13,935 nucleotides of DNA, taken from assembly GCA_934247875.1 (NCBI GenBank), contig CAKQJZ010000055.1, forward strand, positions 1 through 13,935, in the 5' to 3' direction. The notes under the pieces are model-generated. The model made no database searches. It was not told the DNA's origin and saw only the letters and a program-made list of their open reading frames with translations. Shown one piece after another: positions 6,263 to 13,823 of this stretch. This DNA comes from an uncultured Spirochaetales bacterium. Its GTDB lineage: Bacteria > Spirochaetota > Spirochaetia > Sphaerochaetales > Sphaerochaetaceae. Numbering within the stretch: position 1 is the stretch's first letter; the number at the start of each line of letters is the position of its first letter. The translations under genes and the position numbers were made by a program.

Positions 6263-7582
6263 CTATTTGAGAGCTTTAACTAGATTATCCATTGCAACCT
6301 TTGGATCTGTGTGGTTTTCAAGGATACTCTTCATCATTGTTGTAACTTGAGTACTGAGTGTAGAAGTAGAGTAAGTATCTGTTGTGAAAGCTGGTTCATA
6401 GAAGAGGTAGTCTTTTTGAGAAGTTGCAGCTTTGAGTGCATCGTTACCACCGTTTGCGATAAATGTTTGATACTCTGGGTTAGCAAGTACACTGTCTCTT
6501 GTTGTCATATATGCAGTACCCATTGTGATCTTTAAGGAAGCTTCAGAAGATGTCATGAACTTAATGAATTCCCAAGCGGCATATGTTTCTTCTGTGTAGC
6601 CATCAAGACCGAGTGCACAGATTACGTGGTCGTAAGAAAGAGCGTGTGGGTTATTAAGATCAGCTTGAGGAAGTGGAGCAGCAGACCACTTGAACTTAGG
6701 GTTCTTCATGTTTATATATGTGCTTTCAACAGTACCGCCAACATACATCATGATAGTCTCTCTTGCAAAAGGACCTGAGAAGAACATATCTTCCCCTGCT
6801 GTTCTCCAAATACCTTTCCAAACTTTATCTGCATAGTTGGAAACGCCCTTGTACCATGCATCGCTGTTTAAGAATAGGAGATCACCTTTGTTGTTTGTAT
6901 ACTCACCACCATATTGGAGACAGAGGTTTTGGAAGAGGTATGAGAGGTTATCATAACCAAATGCAGCTCTGCCTGTTAAATCATAGATCTTTTGAGCTAC
7001 GACTTCGAGCTCATCCCATGTCTTTGGAACTTCGAGACCGTTTGTCTTAAAGAAGTCTTCATTATAGTAAACAACGTCTACGTTCTTAGCAAATGGGAGA
7101 GAGTAGATACCTGGCTTTGAATAGTTTTGGCTCTCTTCTCTGAATGCAGGGAAGAAGTCATTGAAGTCTGTCATACCAATTTCTTTTTTGTTGATGTAAG
7201 CAGAGAGGTCGATAGCAGCATCGTTTGCTACATAATCCTCGTCGTAGATAACCTTGGTCATTGCAACTGCAGGAACAGAACCAGACTTGATAGCGCCGAT
7301 GACTTTTGCATAGAGCTGTGGACCAGAACCTTGAGCAACTGGAACTACAGTGATACCTTTCTCTTTTCCAACTGTGTCGTTGAATTCTTTAACTAAGCTT
7401 TCAACAACTGGGAGTTGAACATCGCCTGAAAAGCTGTGCCAGAACTCAATAGTGAGAGGCTTTGAGATTGTTGTAACAACGTTTGAGGTAGAATCGGAAG
7501 ATGCCTTTTCATTAGCACCTCCAGCGAAGGCGAAGCTGACTGCAAAAAGTGCAACAGCTAACAAAGTGAGTAGCTTTTTCAT
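6263..7582 (-). CDS. ABC transporter solute-binding protein, UgpB-like
   Basis: A 439-residue family-1 extracellular solute-binding protein that would capture the substrate outside the cytoplasmic membrane. The N-terminus is a signal peptide: MKK, a hydrophobic core LLTLLAVALFAVSFAFA, and likely cleavage before GGANEK at about residue 20. There is no cysteine, so it is not a lipoprotein. The mature start ITIEFWHSF-type region (here TIEFWHSFSGDVQLPVVESL) and the later GPFARETIMMYVGG and AAPLPQ segments fit the UgpB/sugar-binding group, which binds sugars, oligosaccharides or glycerol phosphates and their diesters. A good ribosome-binding site (TAGGAGA) precedes the ATG. It follows the permease gene by 45 bp and belongs with the ABC genes upstream. 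Ligand specificity is not readable; operon context suggests a phosphorylated compound. Confidence 0.9.
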   Translation of the reverse strand: MKKLLTLLAVALFAVSFAFAGGANEKASSDSTSNVVTTISKPLTIEFWHSFSGDVQLPVVESLVKEFNDTVGKEKGITVVPVAQGSGPQLYAKVIGAIKSGSVPAVAMTKVIYDEDYVANDAAIDLSAYINKKEIGMTDFNDFFPAFREESQNYSKPGIYSLPFAKNVDVVYYNEDFFKTNGLEVPKTWDELEVVAQKIYDLTGRAAFGYDNLSYLFQNLCLQYGGEYTNNKGDLLFLNSDAWYKGVSNYADKVWKGIWRTAGEDMFFSGPFARETIMMYVGGTVESTYINMKNPKFKWSAAPLPQADLNNPHALSYDHVICALGLDGYTEETYAAWEFIKFMTSSEASLKITMGTAYMTTRDSVLANPEYQTFIANGGNDALKAATSQKDYLFYEPAFTTDTYSTSTLSTQVTTMMKSILENHTDPKVAMDNLVKALK

Positions 7583-7627
7583 AAATATTCTCCTATTTTG
7601 ATCTATGTTTGCTAGTTTTATATTTGA

Positions 7628-8467
7628 TTAACCCTTAATGCCGCCACTTGCGACACCTTCGATGATTTTCTTTCTAAAGATTAAGAAGAGGATGATGATC
7701 GGGAGGACAACGAGTAGGGAAGCTGCCATCTGGAGATTGACTCTAGTGGAAGCTCCAGCATTAAAGCGGATGAGACCGAGAGTTAAGACTCTCATCTCTT
7801 CATGGTTTGTCACCATCAACGGCCAGAGGTAACTGTTCCACTGTCCTATGAAGGATAAAAGACCGATTGTTGAAAGAGTTGAAGTACTTGTTGGTACTAA
7901 TACTCTCCATAGATATCTCCAGTCGGAACATCCATCCATCTTTGCAGCTTTATGAATAGCGATTGGTACTTGCATGAAAGTCTCTCTTAACATGTAAATG
8001 TACATACCACTTGCAAGGGAAGGGATGATAATACCTGCATATGTATCCATCCATCCGAGTTTTGCAACAGTTACATAGTTTTGAATGATCAAAATCTCGC
8101 CTGGTATCATCATGGTCGCGATAAAGAACATCAAGACAGCACTGCTACCATGAAACTTTAAGAGTGAGAGCGCATAGGCTGCAAAGATACTTATCAACAG
8201 TGTTAAGATAGCATGGAGCACACTGACGATAGTAGTGTTTAAAAAGTAGCGCGCAAATGGAGCCATCTCAAACACTTTTTTGAAGTTTTCTGGGTGCCAG
8301 CCATTGTGTGGAAACCAAGTTGGAGGTGCTTGTACAGATTCAGGAGTATCCTTAAAAGCGGTAAAGAACATCCAAGTGAAAGGAAATAGCATCACAAATG
8401 AACCTATTATGAGTAGGATGATAGCGATTAAATCTAAGATCTTTTTCTTTTTAGCTAATGATTGCAT
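7628..8467 (-). CDS. ABC transporter permease, UgpE/MalG type
   Basis: A 279-residue inner-membrane permease of the carbohydrate-uptake type-1 family, about the length of UgpE (roughly 280). Six hydrophobic segments are visible, starting with LIAIILLIIGSFVMLFPFTWMF near residue 13. The cytoplasmic coupling (EAA) loop reads AAKMDGCSDWRYLWRVLVPTS around residues 175-195, including the conserved Gly and Pro; it contacts the ATPase. The C-terminal RKKIIEGVASGGIKG is the typical end for this half of the pair. A strong AAAGGAGG precedes the ATG, and the gap to the preceding permease gene is 11 bp. It would pair with that permease to form the membrane channel. Confidence 0.92.
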   Translation of the reverse strand: MQSLAKKKKILDLIAIILLIIGSFVMLFPFTWMFFTAFKDTPESVQAPPTWFPHNGWHPENFKKVFEMAPFARYFLNTTIVSVLHAILTLLISIFAAYALSLLKFHGSSAVLMFFIATMMIPGEILIIQNYVTVAKLGWMDTYAGIIIPSLASGMYIYMLRETFMQVPIAIHKAAKMDGCSDWRYLWRVLVPTSTSTLSTIGLLSFIGQWNSYLWPLMVTNHEEMRVLTLGLIRFNAGASTRVNLQMAASLLVVLPIIILFLIFRKKIIEGVASGGIKG

Positions 8468-8478
8468 AAATCCTCCTT

Positions 8479-9408
8479 TTAATAGTATGTGAGCTTCTTA
8501 GTAACGACCTTTTGAATGATAGTTACTGTTAGAATCATGATGAACTGTAACACAGCAGCAGCGGCTGCATAGTTTACTTGGTTTCTCATGTAGAACATGT
8601 CATAAACGTAGTATGTGAGTGTGATAGCTCTTTCTGCCGGTCCAGAGCCTCCAAAGAGTGCGACTACTTCGTTGTAAATCTTAAATACGTAGATAACAGA
8701 GACGATACAGAGCATCCAAAAGGTTGGTGTGAGTGCGGGGAGTGTTATCTTTCTAAAAATCCTCCAACTCTTTGCACCGTCCATCTTTGCACTCTTGTAA
8801 AGTTGCTGATCTATCCTTTTTAGACCTACTAACAAGATGATGACTTTGAATGCTAAGCCTGACCAGATGTAGAAGATGATAAGTGCCCAAACTGAGAACT
8901 TTGGATCTCCAAGCCAACTTGGTCCCTTGACTCCAAAGAAGTTCAAGAAGTAGTTGATATACCCATATTCACTATGCATTAAGGCGCTAAATACAACACC
9001 GATAGCGATGGTAGAGGTAACATATGGGAGAAAGAAGATAGTTTGGAAAAAGCCGTATGTCTTTTTTCTGCCGTTAATTAAGAGGGCGATGATCATAGCA
9101 AGTGCCATTGAGATTGGAAGTCCTACTAAGAGGATTATCAAAGTATTCGATAGCGCTTGCAGGAATCTGCCATCTGTGAGTACATATTTAAAAGCTTTGA
9201 TACCGAAGCCCATGCCGATATCTCTAATGTAGTTATACTTGGTGTAGAATGCCATTCTACCTGTCTTGACCATTGGATAGACCAAGAACACAATCACTAT
9301 CGCGAGTGCAGGTAGGAGATAGATCCAACATTTAGCTTCTCGCCAGAAGGTTCTTAGCTTTCTATGTTTACTATATAATGTAGGCTTAATGTTTTTAGAT
9401 TCTTCCAT
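8479..9408 (-). CDS. ABC transporter permease, UgpA/MalF type
   Basis: A 309-residue inner-membrane permease, partner of the following gene. Hydrophobic segments start at about residues 28 (WIYLLPALAIVIVFLVYPMV), 86, 120, 172, 222 and 282, giving six spans. The coupling loop is SAKMDGAKSWRIFRKITLPALTPTF (about residues 208-232 region), matching the EAA motif with conserved DGA and LP. Family members transport sugars, polyols or glycerol-3-phosphate compounds. The ATG lies inside the end of the ATPase gene (14-bp overlap), with AGGAAT about 8 bp before it, so translation is likely coupled. Confidence 0.92.
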   Translation of the reverse strand: MEESKNIKPTLYSKHRKLRTFWREAKCWIYLLPALAIVIVFLVYPMVKTGRMAFYTKYNYIRDIGMGFGIKAFKYVLTDGRFLQALSNTLIILLVGLPISMALAMIIALLINGRKKTYGFFQTIFFLPYVTSTIAIGVVFSALMHSEYGYINYFLNFFGVKGPSWLGDPKFSVWALIIFYIWSGLAFKVIILLVGLKRIDQQLYKSAKMDGAKSWRIFRKITLPALTPTFWMLCIVSVIYVFKIYNEVVALFGGSGPAERAITLTYYVYDMFYMRNQVNYAAAAAVLQFIMILTVTIIQKVVTKKLTYY

Positions 9409-10441
9409 TTATCTGCATTCCTGTATCTTTATCAAACACGTAGACCATGTTTTTCTTAACGCTTAAGGAAATTTCATCACCAGGTTTTACTACTGAGAGG
9501 TTGTCAATGATAGCGCATAAGCGAGTCTCGTTGAGAGTAAAGAAAACAATTTGATCTCTACCTTTAACTTCAACATCTTCAACCTTGACTTTGAAGTCTT
9601 CACCATTTGTGAACCATTCTGCTCTGATACCTACAACAACATCCTTATCCCCTTCAATTTCGACTGGGTAGCACTTTTGTCCATAAATCTCAAGCGTATT
9701 ATTCTTTAAGTATGCAGGAAATAGGTTGATAGGTGGGTTACCAAGGAATGAGGCAACGAACTGTGTTTTTGGATGGAGATACATCTCTTGTGGGTGGCAT
9801 TGTTGTTGAACTACTCCAAGTTTCATAAGGATGACTTCATCGCAGATGCTCATAGCTTCTTCTTGGTCGTGAGTAACAAAGATAGTTGTAACACCTGTTT
9901 CTTTCTGAATTCTTCTGATTTCAGTACGCATCTCAATCCTGAGTCTTGCATCTAAGTTTGAAAGTGGTTCATCAAGAAGCAAGATGGAAGGATTTTTGAC
10001 CATGGCACGAGCGATTGCAACACGTTGTTGTTGACCGCCAGATAATTGTCCTGGACGTCTTGAAAGGTATTCATCAACTCTAGTGAGTTTAGCCATCTTA
10101 ATAGCCCTTTCCCTAGCTTCAGCCTTATTAACCTTCATACATTCAAGTGGGAACATAATGTTTTGTAAAACTGTCATGTGAGGGTAGAGTGCATAGTTTT
10201 GAAATACAAGACCAAGACCTCTCTCTTCAGCTTCTAATAGAGTTACATCTGTACCATCAAAGAGAATTTTTCCACTTGTTGGTTTTTCAAGACCACAGAT
10301 AAGGTATAAAAGTGTTGATTTACCACAACCTGATGGTCCTAAAAGACCGATGAGCTTACCATCTGGGATAGACACTGAAACATTGTTAACAGCTTTTACG
10401 CTACCAAACTCTTTCGTGAGATTTTCAAGTTCAACCTTCAT
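9395..10441 (-). CDS. ABC transporter ATPase, UgpC/MalK type
   Basis: A 348-residue ATP-binding subunit that drives import. Walker A is GPSGCGKST (35-43), the Q-loop glutamine is Q81, the signature LSGGQ is at 133-137, Walker B ends at D157 with catalytic E158 (LLLDEP), the D-loop is SNLD (161-164) and the switch histidine is H191 (THDQEEA). The roughly 110 residues after about 235 form the TOBE-like regulatory domain of the MalK/UgpC group, although shorter and less typical in sequence. Its ribosome-binding site (AAAGGAG) is built from the last codons of deoC, two bases upstream on the mRNA, so deoC and the transporter are translationally linked. This physical coupling supports a transporter dedicated to a deoC-related substrate rather than a general sugar transporter. 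Confidence 0.92.
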   Translation of the reverse strand: MKVELENLTKEFGSVKAVNNVSVSIPDGKLIGLLGPSGCGKSTLLYLICGLEKPTSGKILFDGTDVTLLEAEERGLGLVFQNYALYPHMTVLQNIMFPLECMKVNKAEARERAIKMAKLTRVDEYLSRRPGQLSGGQQQRVAIARAMVKNPSILLLDEPLSNLDARLRIEMRTEIRRIQKETGVTTIFVTHDQEEAMSICDEVILMKLGVVQQQCHPQEMYLHPKTQFVASFLGNPPINLFPAYLKNNTLEIYGQKCYPVEIEGDKDVVVGIRAEWFTNGEDFKVKVEDVEVKGRDQIVFFTLNETRLCAIIDNLSVVKPGDEISLSVKKNMVYVFDKDTGMQINGRI

Positions 10442-10443
10442 TC

Positions 10444-11097
10444 TTAGTTCTCCTTTGCAAAAAGGGTGGATGGGTCTAAGCTTGTTCCAATCCTTGATGC
10501 ACCTGCATCTAAGAAGCTTTGGATAGCTTCAAGAGATCTGATTCCACCAGCTGCTTTGATTTTTACATCAGGACCAATATGTTCTTTAAAGAGGCGAACA
10601 TCTTCAAGTTTTGCACCGCTTGTACCAAAGCCTGTGCTTGTCTTGATATAATCAGCTTTAGCTTCAGTTACGCACTTGCAAAGTTCAATCTTCTCTTCTT
10701 CTGTTAGGAAACATGCCTCAACGATAACCTTTAAGATAAGATCACCACAGGCTTTCTTAATCTCGCAGATCTCTTCTGTAATCTTAGCAAACTCTTTGTT
10801 CTTGACATCTGTGATGTTGATGACCATGTCAATCTCATCTGCACCATCTTTGATAGCTTCTTGTGTTTCAAACACCTTTACGCTCTTTGTATTGTAACCA
10901 TTAGGAAAACCAATAACTGTGCAGATAGTAAGCTGTGGGTATTTTTCTCTTACATGTCTGATATAACATGGTGGTATGCAAACACTAGCTGTTTTGTATT
11001 TTAGAGCTTTTTCACAAAGTGAATCGACAGCTGCTATGTCTGCTACTTGCTTTAATAAAGTATAGTCGAGAGTTGAAAGGATAGCATTCTTGTCCAT
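10444..11097 (-). CDS. deoC: Deoxyribose-phosphate aldolase
   Basis: A 217-residue class I aldolase that splits 2-deoxy-D-ribose-5-phosphate into acetaldehyde and glyceraldehyde-3-phosphate in the cytoplasm, the last step of deoxynucleoside breakdown. The Schiff-base lysine is K152 in DYIKTSTGF; D90 in DEIDMVIN and K181 in KIKAAGGIR are the other catalytic residues of the family. Length fits the short bacterial form (about 215-225). The ATG has a strong AAGGAGG five bases upstream. It is the first gene of the long operon, preceded by a good promoter and a DeoR-operator-like site. The usual deo partners (thymidine or purine nucleoside phosphorylase, phosphopentomutase) do not follow; a transporter, phosphodiesterases and SurE take their place. 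Confidence 0.96.
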   Translation of the reverse strand: MDKNAILSTLDYTLLKQVADIAAVDSLCEKALKYKTASVCIPPCYIRHVREKYPQLTICTVIGFPNGYNTKSVKVFETQEAIKDGADEIDMVINITDVKNKEFAKITEEICEIKKACGDLILKVIVEACFLTEEEKIELCKCVTEAKADYIKTSTGFGTSGAKLEDVRLFKEHIGPDVKIKAAGGIRSLEAIQSFLDAGASRIGTSLDPSTLFAKEN

Positions 11098-11144
11098 GGT
11101 TCCTCCTTAATGTGGTTTTTCACACGAACCTTTGGTTTAGTCAA

Positions 11145-11172
11145 AGTATACTTGATTTTGGTAATATGGCAA
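11145..11172 (-). promoter_or_regulatory. Promoter of the deoC operon
   Basis: On the minus strand TTGCCA (11172-11167, five of six to TTGACA) is followed after 16 bp by TATACT (11150-11145, five of six to TATAAT). Transcription would start near 11138, leaving a leader of about 40 bases with the strong ribosome-binding site of deoC. An alternative -35, TTGTTG, lies 19 bp from the -10 within the shared box, mirroring the arrangement before surE copy 1. Confidence 0.7.
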
Positions 11173-11186
11173 CAAAAACTTTTCAT
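11171..11186. repeat. 16-bp box shared with the surE/deoR region (copy B)
   Basis: AACAAAAACTTTTCAT is identical to 853-868. It lies 20 bp upstream of the deoC -10 and 2 bp from operator-like site B. The only other occurrence I find in the window is copy A, so it marks the two control regions as one regulon. Confidence 0.7.
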
Positions 11187-11187
11187 A

Positions 11188-11216
11188 ATGTTAAAATTTT
11201 AACGTCCTTTTAACAT
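11188..11216. promoter_or_regulatory. Candidate DeoR operator (site B) with extra half-sites
   Basis: The core at 11189-11204, TGTTAAAATTTTAACG, matches 13 of 16 positions of the E. coli DeoR operator as I recall it and contains a perfect 14-bp palindrome (11190-11203). A further half-site makes ATGTTAAAA (11188-11196) and TTTTAACAT (11208-11216) a 9-bp inverted repeat with an 11-bp spacer. The site lies upstream of the -35 rather than on the promoter, so it may act by looping to a second operator, or by activation, instead of simple occlusion. Confidence 0.65.
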
Positions 11217-11596
11217 GATACCTTTATTATTTAGACTAAAAGTAAATACTTAACCGATAAATTCAGGATGTTATTTCTCTTTTGTTGCAATTATTTAAAC
11301 ATATTAAAGTCAATTTTGTTGGATTTGATACAAAATGAAAAAAATACCACACCAATGATTTAGTGCTTTTCTTTCTGATATATGTTTTGGGACAGTCATC
11401 GGTTAAAGAAAAGTGATATATTCTCAGAAATGTTAATAGCTTATCTTTTAGTGGTGTAAGATATTCTGACAGTAAAAGAACGCTGAGACAATAGATGTAG
11501 AATCTAAGGCAGTCTCTATAGTTAGTGATAGCATCATAAATGATATTATAGTTCTTCAAAAGCTGAACAAAATATGAGATTTTGAAAGCATAATTT
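11217..11596. other. About 380 bp without a credible gene
   Basis: This AT-rich stretch lies between the deoC control region and the hairpin after the methyltransferase. The only longer open frame is 98 codons on the minus strand (11559-11263) from a TTG. It has no ribosome-binding site, a skewed composition rich in Leu, Tyr, Thr and Cys, and no motif I recognise. I read it as non-coding or as a decayed remnant. I see no tRNA, riboswitch fold or repeat array here. Confidence 0.5.
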
Positions 11597-11635
11597 ATTC
11601 ACAATGCTGGCGACATGAGTAGCCAGCATGTGAAT
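11597..11635. repeat. Long imperfect hairpin after the methyltransferase gene
   Basis: ATTCAC, one unpaired A and ATGCTGGC (11597-11611) pair with GCCAGCAT followed by GTGAAT (11622-11635). The stem has 14 bp with a single bulge, and the loop has 10 bases (GACATGAGTA). It begins 36 bp downstream of the methyltransferase stop. There is no T-run on either strand after the stem, so it is not a standard intrinsic terminator. It may be an mRNA 3'-end structure, a REP-like palindrome, or the trace of a mobile-element end. Confidence 0.7.
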
Positions 11636-11670
11636 AGTGCATACCGAGAGGCTTTGATGAACTGTATGTT

Positions 11671-11922
11671 TCATGTTCCACTGCATCTCTCTTTTGCGAT
11701 CTCAATATACTTTTCAGATATGTCTATACCTATGCTTTTTCTTTTGAGCATTGCTGCTACATAGTTAGTAGTACCTGTTCCTGCAAAAGGATCCAGAACT
11801 ATACCATCTTCTGGGCATGTTAAGATTATCGGTGTTTTGACAAGGTCTTCAGGAAACGGAGCAAAGTGTATTTTTCTTCCTTGTGTATCTTCTGGAATAA
11901 TCTGCCATACATCAGAAATCAT
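11671..11922 (-). pseudogene. DNA methyltransferase, C-terminal half after in-frame stop
   Basis: Eighty-three codons in the same frame as the N-terminal half, starting at the first ATG after the interrupting TGA (TGA AGC ATG). It carries the IIPEDTQGRK..HFAPFPEDLV segment and the S-adenosylmethionine-binding motif DPFAGTGTT (about residues 44-52), then the usual family ending SIGIDISEKYIEIAKERC. Without the TGA both halves would make one 344-residue enzyme of normal length. The half contains the cofactor site but no catalytic motif, so alone it cannot methylate. It could be made by translational restart, because the stop and ATG are only three bases apart, and then assemble with the other half; no ribosome-binding site supports this. 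The most likely reading is a recently inactivated gene or a sequencing error. Confidence 0.8.
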
Positions 11923-11925
11923 GCT

Positions 11926-12705
11926 TCATTTTGGATTATATAGCAGAAAATAGAAGCCTTTTTCTTGTAGCTCTTTTGCTCGTCCGCTTAACTTCACGCT
12001 GTCGCCATTAGTTATGCGCTGATTTGAACCTTTTATGACCATGCGAAAGTCACTGAGTTCTCCATTTTTAATGCGCTCTAGAACTTCATTTAATGCACTT
12101 TGATGCTGTTCTTCAGTGAGCTCTGTGCTTAGCTCTATTTTACGCCTGTACTTGACTCCGCTGACTCCTGTTGCGCTTATTACAGCGCCGTTTTCAATAT
12201 GAGGCTTTCTAGGTTTTTTCCTGATTGCATCTGAATCATAGTAGTATCCAGCTTTTGTTTTAACAAAATGAAATAGCGGTTCATGCTCAGATGGCAAACT
12301 ATCTTTGGATGAGCTCATTGCACCTTTCATCTTATCCCATATTATTGTGTTTCTGAGTATCCAGTGCTGTTCATCCTGCATTCTTATTGCTGTTCGATAC
12401 GGAATATTCAAAAGCTGCTTGTCTTTGTAGCTATCTCCAAGGTTAAGCCAAAATGAGCCTGTAGGCTTCAGTACTCGATATATCTCTTTTGTTATTGAGA
12501 GTAGATTATCGATATATTCGCTATATGTAGCTTCTAGACCAAGTCCTCCTTCAAGATATTCTCTTTTCATATAATATGGAGGACTTGTGATAACAGTATC
12601 TATTGAGTCATTAGGCAAAGATGAGAGTACATCTAAAGAATCCCCATGGATAAAGTATGGATCTTTTATATTAGAACTTGTTATGTACTCTTCAATTCTC
12701 AGCAT
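11926..12705 (-). pseudogene. DNA methyltransferase (SPPY type), N-terminal half
   Basis: A 259-residue N-terminal part of a beta-class site-specific DNA amino-methyltransferase (N6_N4_Mtase family). The HGDSLDVLSSLPNDSIDTVI segment leads into the catalytic motif SPPYY (41-45), which is more typical of N4-cytosine than N6-adenine enzymes. A middle region (about 165-230) is likely the target-recognition part. It ends at YNPK followed by TGA, where relatives usually continue NPKG; GGA (Gly) to TGA needs one base change. The next in-frame residues carry the missing cofactor motif. The gene starts 4 bp after the oxidoreductase stop with a weak AGAAGA ribosome-binding region. No restriction endonuclease gene is visible, so it would be an orphan methyltransferase. 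Target sequence unknown. Confidence 0.85.
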
Positions 12706-12709
12706 TTGA

Positions 12710-13696
12710 TTATTCTTCTAGCTCTGAACCTAGCTTGATGTTCCATTCAGCTCTGAGGGCGTCCATGATTTTCATGACTCTGATTGTTTCAGCATGGCTC
12801 ATCTCTGGACACTCAAGCTTATTCTCTTTAAGTGCTTTCTCACTTGCATAGAACTCATATTCATAGCCGTTGACATCTTTTTTAAGGACTATTGTTTCAA
12901 GAAGCTTTGCTTCTCTTCCTGATGAGTAGATCTTGATAGACTCTGGATTGTTTATATTTTCAACTTCAATATATCCATTTGTCATATAGATCATGCCACG
13001 CTTATCACTGTCTGTTGTGCCGTCAGAGAATAAGAGTGCCTGAACTCCATCTTTGAAGTTCATGATTATAGAATCTTTGATATCGACTCCGTATTCATTC
13101 TTTACAGCTGTTCCTGTGATTGATTCTATTTCTATTCCTTCTTCTGCCATCAATGCAAAGTTTATTGGGTATATTGCGATATCAAGGAGTGTGCCTCCGC
13201 CGAGCTCAGGCTTCTTGATGCGCTCTTTGTCTTTGATATCATATGACAGGTTAGCTGTTATAGTTGTTACTTTGCCAAGTCTGCCGCTCTTTATTATGTC
13301 GCTAATGATCTTGCGGCATGGCATATAGCGAGTCCAGATTGCTTCTGTTATGAATACTTTTTTTTCTTTTGCAAGTGATAGAACTTCTTCTGCTTCTTTG
13401 GTGTTGACTGTAAATGCTTTTTCAGTGATGCATGGTTTATTATATGAAAGCGCAAGCATCATATTGTTATAGTGCTCACTCATAGGTGTTGCTACATATA
13501 TGATATCTACATCATTATCTTTCATTACATCTTCATAGGAGCCATAAGCTCTTTCAATGCCATGTTCTTTTGCAAATGCTTCAGCTTTTTCTTTGCTTCT
13601 GCTTCCTGCTGCGATTACTTTGATTGTTTTTGTTTCTTTTAGCGTATTAGCAAGCTTTGATGCTATGTGCCCACATCCTATGATTCCAACATTCAT
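12710..13696 (-). CDS. Gfo/Idh/MocA-family NAD(P)-dependent oxidoreductase
   Basis: A 328-residue dehydrogenase, full length for the family. The Rossmann nucleotide-binding motif is GIIGCGHIA (residues 4-12); the segment ITEKAFTVN (about 90) stands where most members have EKP, and TEAIWTRYMP (about 118-127) resembles the EA-W-R-P stretch of the dihydrodiol dehydrogenase/glucose-fructose oxidoreductase-like subgroup. The C-terminal alpha/beta domain has GGGTLLDIAIYPINFAL, the usual GG...D-G-Y region. Family members oxidise or reduce sugars, inositols and related compounds; the substrate here is not predictable. AGAGGTG precedes the ATG by about 5 bp. It is the first gene of a short unit with the broken methyltransferase; I see no functional link to the deo operon. 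Confidence 0.9.
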   Translation of the reverse strand: MNVGIIGCGHIASKLANTLKETKTIKVIAAGSRSKEKAEAFAKEHGIERAYGSYEDVMKDNDVDIIYVATPMSEHYNNMMLALSYNKPCITEKAFTVNTKEAEEVLSLAKEKKVFITEAIWTRYMPCRKIISDIIKSGRLGKVTTITANLSYDIKDKERIKKPELGGGTLLDIAIYPINFALMAEEGIEIESITGTAVKNEYGVDIKDSIIMNFKDGVQALLFSDGTTDSDKRGMIYMTNGYIEVENINNPESIKIYSSGREAKLLETIVLKKDVNGYEYEFYASEKALKENKLECPEMSHAETIRVMKIMDALRAEWNIKLGSELEE

Positions 13697-13823
13697 ACTA
13701 ACACCTCTTTTTATCTATCTTAATTCGTTATTAGGATTATTTGTGATAAATATGATTTATTGAAATTAATATGCTTAAATAGGAATGAAATATTCAGTTT
13801 GATTTCTTTTGGAAAAACTATAG

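Noticed and set aside
11263..11559. 98-codon minus-strand open frame in the deoC-methyltransferase gap
   Set aside because: It starts with TTG, has no ribosome-binding site, no recognisable motif and an odd composition. I treat the stretch as non-coding or a decayed remnant.
11926..11928. UGA recoding (glycine as in Absconditabacteria/Gracilibacteria, or selenocysteine)
   Set aside because: Other genes here end properly at TGA (1727-1729 and 2411-2413) at natural protein ends, so UGA is a stop in this genome. No selenocysteine context or structure is evident.
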